From contig NZ_VLNT01000004.1 in the NCBI RefSeq assembly GCF_007421815.1, positions 218,227 to 282,226 of the forward strand: a DNA stretch of 64,000 nucleotides, read 5' to 3'. The DNA is from Aeromicrobium piscarium (GTDB lineage: Bacteria > Actinomycetota > Actinomycetes > Propionibacteriales > Nocardioidaceae). Both the position numbers and the translations under genes were made by a program. How positions within the stretch are numbered: the first letter of the stretch is position 1; each line of letters starts with the position of its first letter. Below the pieces are notes generated by a model, which had not been told where the DNA came from, did not search any database, and saw only the letters and a list, made by a program, of their open reading frames with translations. Shown piece after piece: positions 59,904 through 64,000 of the stretch.

Positions 59904-61514
59904 GTGGCGATCGACGTCCGACGCGCTGACCCCGACCGGCAGTGGCAGATACCGGCGTTGGTAGCCGTCCTGACGCTGCTGTTCGCCGTTCCGGCGATCG
60001 GACTGTCGTGGGGGTGGTCCGCCCAGCTCGACCTCGATCGGAGCATCGCCGACGCCGCCTACGATGTCAGCCGGCAACGAGAGTGGCTCATCGATCTCCT
60101 CGAGATCATCGCTGTCGTCGCCAGCAACTGGGGCACCGGTATCGGACTCACCGTCCTGGCGGGTTGGATGCTGTGGCGCAAGGAACGCGGGATCGCAGGC
60201 TGGGTGATCGCCAGCGGCATCGTCGTCATCGGCGGCAATGCGCTGATCAAGCTCATCTTCACCCGCGATCGCCCCTTCTGGGATCACCCGCTCCATGAGA
60301 TCGGTGGCTACTCCTTCCCCAGCGGTCACAGTGCCGGTGCGGGCGTCTTCTTCACCGTTCTGGGACTGTTGACGGTCGTCGCGACCGGGCGTGGATGGAA
60401 GCGCCGGGTCCTGCTGACACTGTGGACCCTGCTCACCCTCGCGGTCGCCGCCAGCCGCGTCCTCCTCGGGGTGCACTTCTTCAGCGATGTGGTCGCCGGG
60501 GTGGCCTTCGGATCGCTGGCCACGATGCTGCTGTGGATCCTGCTGGTCAGCGGCAATGGCCGCGCACCGTCCGAGACGGCCACCGCCACCGGCAGCGGCC
60601 GCTTCCAGTCCGCCGTGATCCTCAATCCGTCGAAGATCGCCGATGTGGCCGACTTCCGGGCGAAGGTGAGCCAGGTCGCCGCCTCCTACGGATGGAACGA
60701 GCCACGCTGGTTCGAGACGACCGTCGAGGATCCCGGTCACGGGCAGACGCGCGCGGCGATCGCCGGGGGCGTCGACCTCGTGGTGGCCGCCGGTGGCGAC
60801 GGCACGGTGCGCGCGGTGTGCGAGGAGGCGGCTCGCACCGGTGTCGCGGTCGGCATCCTGCCCCACGGCACCGGGAATCTCCTGGCCCGCAATCTCGACA
60901 TCCCGGTCAACACGCGGGACGCGCTCGATGTCGTCTATGCCGGACAGGACCGGGCGATCGACCTGGCGACCTTCCGCCGCGACGACGAGGACGACACCGC
61001 CTTCCTCGTGATGGCCGGTCTCGGCATGGACGCGATGATCATGTCGGGGGTCAACGACCAGCTGAAGAAGAAGGTCGGATTCCTCGCCTACTTCGTCTCC
61101 GGTACGCGGGCCATCACCTTCCCGCGCACCAAGGTCACCATCACCATCGACGACGAGGAGCCGGTGACCTTCAAGGCGCGTACCGTCGTAGTCGGCAATG
61201 TGGGACAGCTGCAGGGCGGGATCCCGTTGCTCCCGGACGCGGAGATCGACGACGGCCGGCTGGATGTCGTCGTGGTGGCGCCCAAGCGGTTCATCGGCTG
61301 GGTGGCCATCGTCGCGCGGGTGATGACTCGGCGGCTGACCAATGACAAACGCCTGACCCGGCTCAGCGGCGAGCGCGTGCACGTGAAGGCCGAGAAGCCG
61401 GTGCCGATGCAACTCGACGGCGACGGTGTCGGTGAGGGCAGCGAGATCACCGCCGAGGTGCATCAGGGAGTCGTGCTCATCCGCGTTCCGGTCGCGCTTC
61501 CCCCGGCCACCTGA
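59904..61514 (+). CDS. PAP2 phosphatase - diacylglycerol kinase fusion
   Basis: The 536-residue protein joins two opposite activities. Residues about 15-215 are a PAP2 membrane domain (GYSFPSGHSAGA, SRVLLGVHFFSDVVAG). Residues about 230-530 are a DAGK-like soluble domain (VVAAGGDGTVRAVCEEAARTGVAVGILPHGTGNLLARNL). It may convert lipid pyrophosphates or phosphatidic acid and rephosphorylate. GTG 59904 follows GAGAGGAGCCCC. Seen in other actinobacteria but unusual. Confidence 0.9.
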   Translation: MAIDVRRADPDRQWQIPALVAVLTLLFAVPAIGLSWGWSAQLDLDRSIADAAYDVSRQREWLIDLLEIIAVVASNWGTGIGLTVLAGWMLWRKERGIAGWVIASGIVVIGGNALIKLIFTRDRPFWDHPLHEIGGYSFPSGHSAGAGVFFTVLGLLTVVATGRGWKRRVLLTLWTLLTLAVAASRVLLGVHFFSDVVAGVAFGSLATMLLWILLVSGNGRAPSETATATGSGRFQSAVILNPSKIADVADFRAKVSQVAASYGWNEPRWFETTVEDPGHGQTRAAIAGGVDLVVAAGGDGTVRAVCEEAARTGVAVGILPHGTGNLLARNLDIPVNTRDALDVVYAGQDRAIDLATFRRDDEDDTAFLVMAGLGMDAMIMSGVNDQLKKKVGFLAYFVSGTRAITFPRTKVTITIDDEEPVTFKARTVVVGNVGQLQGGIPLLPDAEIDDGRLDVVVVAPKRFIGWVAIVARVMTRRLTNDKRLTRLSGERVHVKAEKPVPMQLDGDGVGEGSEITAEVHQGVVLIRVPVALPPAT

Positions 61515-61529
61515 CGCCCCTCCCCTCGG

Positions 61530-61580
61530 GCGGTGGGTTAGCGTCCATCTGCTCGGACGAGATGGGCGCTCACGCACCGC
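61530..61580. repeat. 22-bp imperfect dyad overlapping the YihY gene end (family F3)
   Basis: The right arm from 61559 pairs with the left arm from 61530 over 22 positions with 19 matches, one U-G and two mismatches. Units GGTGGGTTAGCGTCC (61532) and GGGCGCTCACGCACC (61564) are 32 bases apart. The GGTG...AGCGTCCATC arm matches unit A at 52056. The right arm covers the stop codon of the YihY gene at 61570. Confidence 0.65.
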
Positions 61581-62643
61581 CCCTCACCGGCGACTCGCCA
61601 TCGTCAGGCGTGTTCGACCGCTCGCGGATTCGGGTGATCTCGGCGTTGAGGACCCCGCCGGCGAGCACGACGATGCTGCTGAGCCAGACCCACAGCACAC
61701 CGGCGAGGACCGAGCCGAGCACCTGGGTCGCGATGTCGACCGCCACCGTGGAGTCGTCGAATTGCGGGGTCCGTGGTCCGGCCACCCGCAGATAGACCTG
61801 GAATCCCCAGGCCGCCACGATCAGACCGAGGGTGCCGAAGACCGCTCCCGGCCAGCACTGCCGCCAGGTGGTCGTCGTATTGGGACCGAACCGGTAGAGC
61901 GCCACCAGGAAGGCAATGCAGACCACCGCCGCGACCGGCCACCGCAGCACATTCCAGGTGTCGTCGAACAGGGCGCCGATCTCCGCGGCTTCGGCCACCT
62001 CGCGGCCGCTGCCGAAGAGCGGTCCGATGACGATGAGGGACACGAGCACCAGCACCGTCACGATCGCGGCGAAGGACAGTCCGACACCGAGGAGGACCTG
62101 CTGGAGGAAGGTGCGGCGCTCCCGCACCTGGTAGGCATCGTCGAGTGCGCGGATCGCCGCCCTGAACATCCGGCTCGCGAGCCAGACGGCGATGACGATG
62201 CTGCCGATCGCCAACCCGGCGCGTTCCTGACGGAGGGTGCCTTCGACGATCGGGATGACGACATCGGTGGCGACGTCCTCGTCGAACACGCCGCCGACCG
62301 TCTCGACGATCGCCTCCTCCAGACGATCGGCCTCGGCACGGCCGACCATCCTCTCGACGAATCCGAGCGCGGCACCGAGCGCGCTGGCCAACGGCAGGAG
62401 AGAGATGAGCACGTAGTAGGTCATCTCGGCGGCCAGGCCGGTGACCCGCACGTCACCGCAGCGCCGGACGGTCCGCACGGCGAGGTAGGGGAGGTTGACA
62501 CCCCATAGCGAGATCGGGTGACGCCGGGTGAGTCCTTCGACGCGAGTGGCGAGCGCCGGGCTGTCGGCCGTCTGCCGCCATCGCAGCACCGCGGCGACGA
62601 TGCCGCCGGCCACGAGGGCGACGGCGAGCCACGCCACGATCAC
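61570..62643 (-). CDS. YihY/BrkB family membrane protein
   Basis: The 357-residue protein has an N-terminal helix (residues 3-20), then six helices typical of YihY (LAAEMTYYVLISLLPLASALGAALGFV, VWLASRMFRAAIRALDDAYQVRERRTFLQQ, WRQCWPGAVFGTLGLIVAAWGF). Function unknown, formerly called ribonuclease BN. GTG 62643 follows GAGGGGAGTGCC. Confidence 0.88.
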   Translation of the reverse strand: MIVAWLAVALVAGGIVAAVLRWRQTADSPALATRVEGLTRRHPISLWGVNLPYLAVRTVRRCGDVRVTGLAAEMTYYVLISLLPLASALGAALGFVERMVGRAEADRLEEAIVETVGGVFDEDVATDVVIPIVEGTLRQERAGLAIGSIVIAVWLASRMFRAAIRALDDAYQVRERRTFLQQVLLGVGLSFAAIVTVLVLVSLIVIGPLFGSGREVAEAAEIGALFDDTWNVLRWPVAAVVCIAFLVALYRFGPNTTTTWRQCWPGAVFGTLGLIVAAWGFQVYLRVAGPRTPQFDDSTVAVDIATQVLGSVLAGVLWVWLSSIVVLAGGVLNAEITRIRERSNTPDDGESPVRGGA

Positions 62644-62713
62644 GGCACTCCCCTCGTCGACAGCGTTCCGCTGAGCCTACGGGAGTCGGTCCGTCGACGC
62701 CGAGCAGATCAGG

Positions 62714-63067
62714 TCAGCTGGCGTGGGCGAGTTGTCGTCGTCGGTGGCGGGGGTGGCTGCCGGGGAGGAGGCGGTGGTGGCGGTCGGTGAACTCGTGTGT
62801 CGTGGGGTCGATGACGAGTGCTCCGGCGTGCACGGCTCGGTGCTCCATCGCGGCTACGCCCCTTGTGCGATGGCTCCAGTTGGGACAGAGGCCGATGAGG
62901 TTGGCGAGGTCGGTGGGTCCGCCGCGGGACCACCAGATGATGTGGTGGATATGCACCACGGGTGCCCGGCATCCCGGTGAGGCGCATTGGTGTCCTTGTC
63001 GGGCGAGGACCGCAGTCCGTTGCCTGGGTGTCGCCAGGCGGCTGGATCTGCCGACGTCCAGGGCGTG
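62714..63067 (-). pseudogene. 3' fragment of an HNH endonuclease-domain gene (DUF222 type), cut by an IS
   Basis: The open frame runs 118 codons and starts ALDVGRSSRLATPRQRTAVLARQG, then HQCASPGCRAPVVHIHHIIWWSRGGPTDLANLIGLCPNW, the HNH domain found at the end of DUF222 proteins in actinobacteria. The N-terminal DUF222 part is missing, and homology stops within a few bases of the expected left end of the IS256 element, where a TGA closes the frame. Confidence 0.75.
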
Positions 63068-64000
63068 TCAGATGTTCTGTGTGAGTGATCGGTCCGTCTG
63101 AAAGGAAACATGATGGACCTTGTGACTGAACCACAGGAACCGAAGAGCGGTGCCGATGTCGCGGCCGAGATGGCTGCTTCGGGTGCTCTGGATGACATCT
63201 TCGCCCAGATCGATGCCGGTGAGCTCGATCTGACTGGTGCTGAGGGATTCATCCCTGGCCTGGTCAAGGCTGCTCTGGAACGTGGCCTGCAGGCTGAGCT
63301 GACAGGGCATCTGGGCTATGAGAGGGGCGCGCCGGAGGCGTCGCTGTTCGAGAACTCACGCAATGGCTCGATGTCGAAGACGGTCTCGACCAGTGTCGGG
63401 GACATCGAGTTGTCGACGCCACGTGATCGTGACGGTTCGTTCATCCCGAGGCTGGTGCCGAAGGGCTCACGTCGCCTCGGGGGCCTCGACGACATGATCG
63501 TCAGCCTCTATGCCGGCGGGATGACGATCGCCGATATTGAGCACCATCTGGCGACCACACTGGGCACCGAGTTGTCCAGGGAGACGATCAGCAAGATCAC
63601 CGACGAGGTCCTTGAGGAGGTCCTGGCCTGGCAGAGGAGGCCGCTCGAAGCGCTCTACCCGGTGATCTACCTCGACGCGCTGGTGGTCAAGGTCCGCGAC
63701 GGCGGTCACGTCATCAACAAGGCCGCTCACATCGCTGTCGGCGTCGACATGGACGGCATCAAGCACGTCCTCGGGATCTGGATCCAGACCCACGAGGGCG
63801 CGAAGTTCTGGGCTGGTGTCTGCGCCGATCTGGCCAACCGCGGCATCCGTGACGTGCTGATCGTGTGCTGCGACGGCCTGACCGGGCTTCCCGACGCGAT
63901 CGAGGCGACATGGAAGTCCGCGACGGTCCAGACCTGCGTGGTCCACCTGATCCGCGCCTCGATGCGGTTCGTGAACTACAAGGACCGCAAAGCCATCGCG
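63062..64000 (+). mobile_element. IS256-family insertion sequence (left part)
   Basis: The left end should lie close to 63062, where HNH homology ends. The following bases GTGTCAGATGTTCTGTGTGAG resemble IS256-type terminal repeats. The right end lies outside the window, so the repeat pair and target duplication cannot be checked. Confidence 0.7.
63110..64000 (+). CDS. IS256-family transposase (5' part, runs off window)
   Basis: 297 residues are visible: GFIPGLVKAALERGLQAELTGHLGYERG, SRNGSMSKTVST, DGSFIPRLVPKGSRR, LDDMIVSLYAGGMTIADIEHHL, and the DDE core with first Asp in VIYLDALVVKVRD and second in IVCCDGLTGLPDAI. The frame is intact to the end of the window, so the element may be active. 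ATG 63110 or 63113 follows AAAGGAAAC. Confidence 0.93.
   Translation, partial: MMDLVTEPQEPKSGADVAAEMAASGALDDIFAQIDAGELDLTGAEGFIPGLVKAALERGLQAELTGHLGYERGAPEASLFENSRNGSMSKTVSTSVGDIELSTPRDRDGSFIPRLVPKGSRRLGGLDDMIVSLYAGGMTIADIEHHLATTLGTELSRETISKITDEVLEEVLAWQRRPLEALYPVIYLDALVVKVRDGGHVINKAAHIAVGVDMDGIKHVLGIWIQTHEGAKFWAGVCADLANRGIRDVLIVCCDGLTGLPDAIEATWKSATVQTCVVHLIRASMRFVNYKDRKAIA

Noticed and set aside
63467..63946. Minus-strand frame of 159 codons
   Set aside because: Antisense to the IS256 transposase, no domain.

Overview
The window is 64 kb of high-GC, densely packed DNA from an actinobacterium. The evidence for that is a bacterial proteasome activator (Bpa) gene, a WhiB-like protein, a Ku/LigD end-joining pair with Pol-PE-Lig domain order, GAF-ANTAR, LCP, ECF42 and class F sortase families, and many apparently leaderless genes. 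A member of Propionibacteriales or a neighbouring order would fit, but the genus cannot be fixed from the sequence alone.

Layout. Positions 1-1800 hold the end of a cation efflux gene, tRNA-Ser(CGA) and a secreted HtrA-like protease. Positions 1821-18713 are a catabolic and uptake island. Ten minus-strand genes (12603 down to 1821), mostly joined by 4-base overlaps, encode a bicupin, a nitrilase-type amidohydrolase, a molybdenum hydroxylase set (one FAD subunit, one 2Fe-2S subunit, but two different molybdopterin subunits), a cyclase-family metal hydrolase, a CoxG-like protein, a CMD-family protein and a quinone oxidoreductase. Upstream are an XRE-cupin regulator and an SsuABC-like ABC importer; divergent from these are an NCS2 nucleobase permease and a second nitrilase-like protein. 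Together they suggest uptake, hydroxylation and hydrolytic opening of a nitrogen heterocycle whose identity is unknown.

Positions 18766-30936 carry a luciferase-like monooxygenase with its FMN reductase, TadA with its partner protein, an IclR regulator divergent from a two-subunit CoA-transferase, upp, pntAB, an SDR and small genes. Positions 31019-35606 carry ku, a GAF-ANTAR regulator, ligD, a repeat-containing membrane protein and a CsbD protein. Positions 35819-41216 carry a sugar kinase, a GH15 glucanase/trehalase-like enzyme, zwf and an LCP protein. Positions 41451-50665 carry a DrrAB exporter, an ECF42 sigma factor with its YciI partner and a matching promoter, a large ATPase/TPR protein, an LssY_C membrane protein, a CBS protein and a GreA-like protein. 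Positions 50780-62643 carry three tRNAs (Arg-ACG, Ser-GCT, Ser-TGA), a TetR regulator, a sortase, a nitrilase with a membrane partner, Bpa followed by a WhiB-HTH protein, serS with a HAD phosphatase, a PAP2-diacylglycerol kinase fusion and a YihY protein. The window ends in a DUF222-type HNH gene fragment cut by an IS256-family element that runs off the end.

The least explained signal is a set of intergenic arrays of short units, usually 11-15 bases, in opposing orientations and mostly 31-33 bases apart (about three helical turns). They lie at gene 3' ends near 25.1, 35.7, 41.3, 43.4, 52.1, 53.6 and 61.5 kb. The unit sequence differs between families but is shared between distant loci within a family, and G-U pairs inside the stems suggest an RNA role. 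Start codons were chosen from Shine-Dalgarno sequences, 4-base overlaps, or a TANNNT box 6-7 bases before the start codon (leaderless). All assignments rest on reading the translated sequence; no database search was run.
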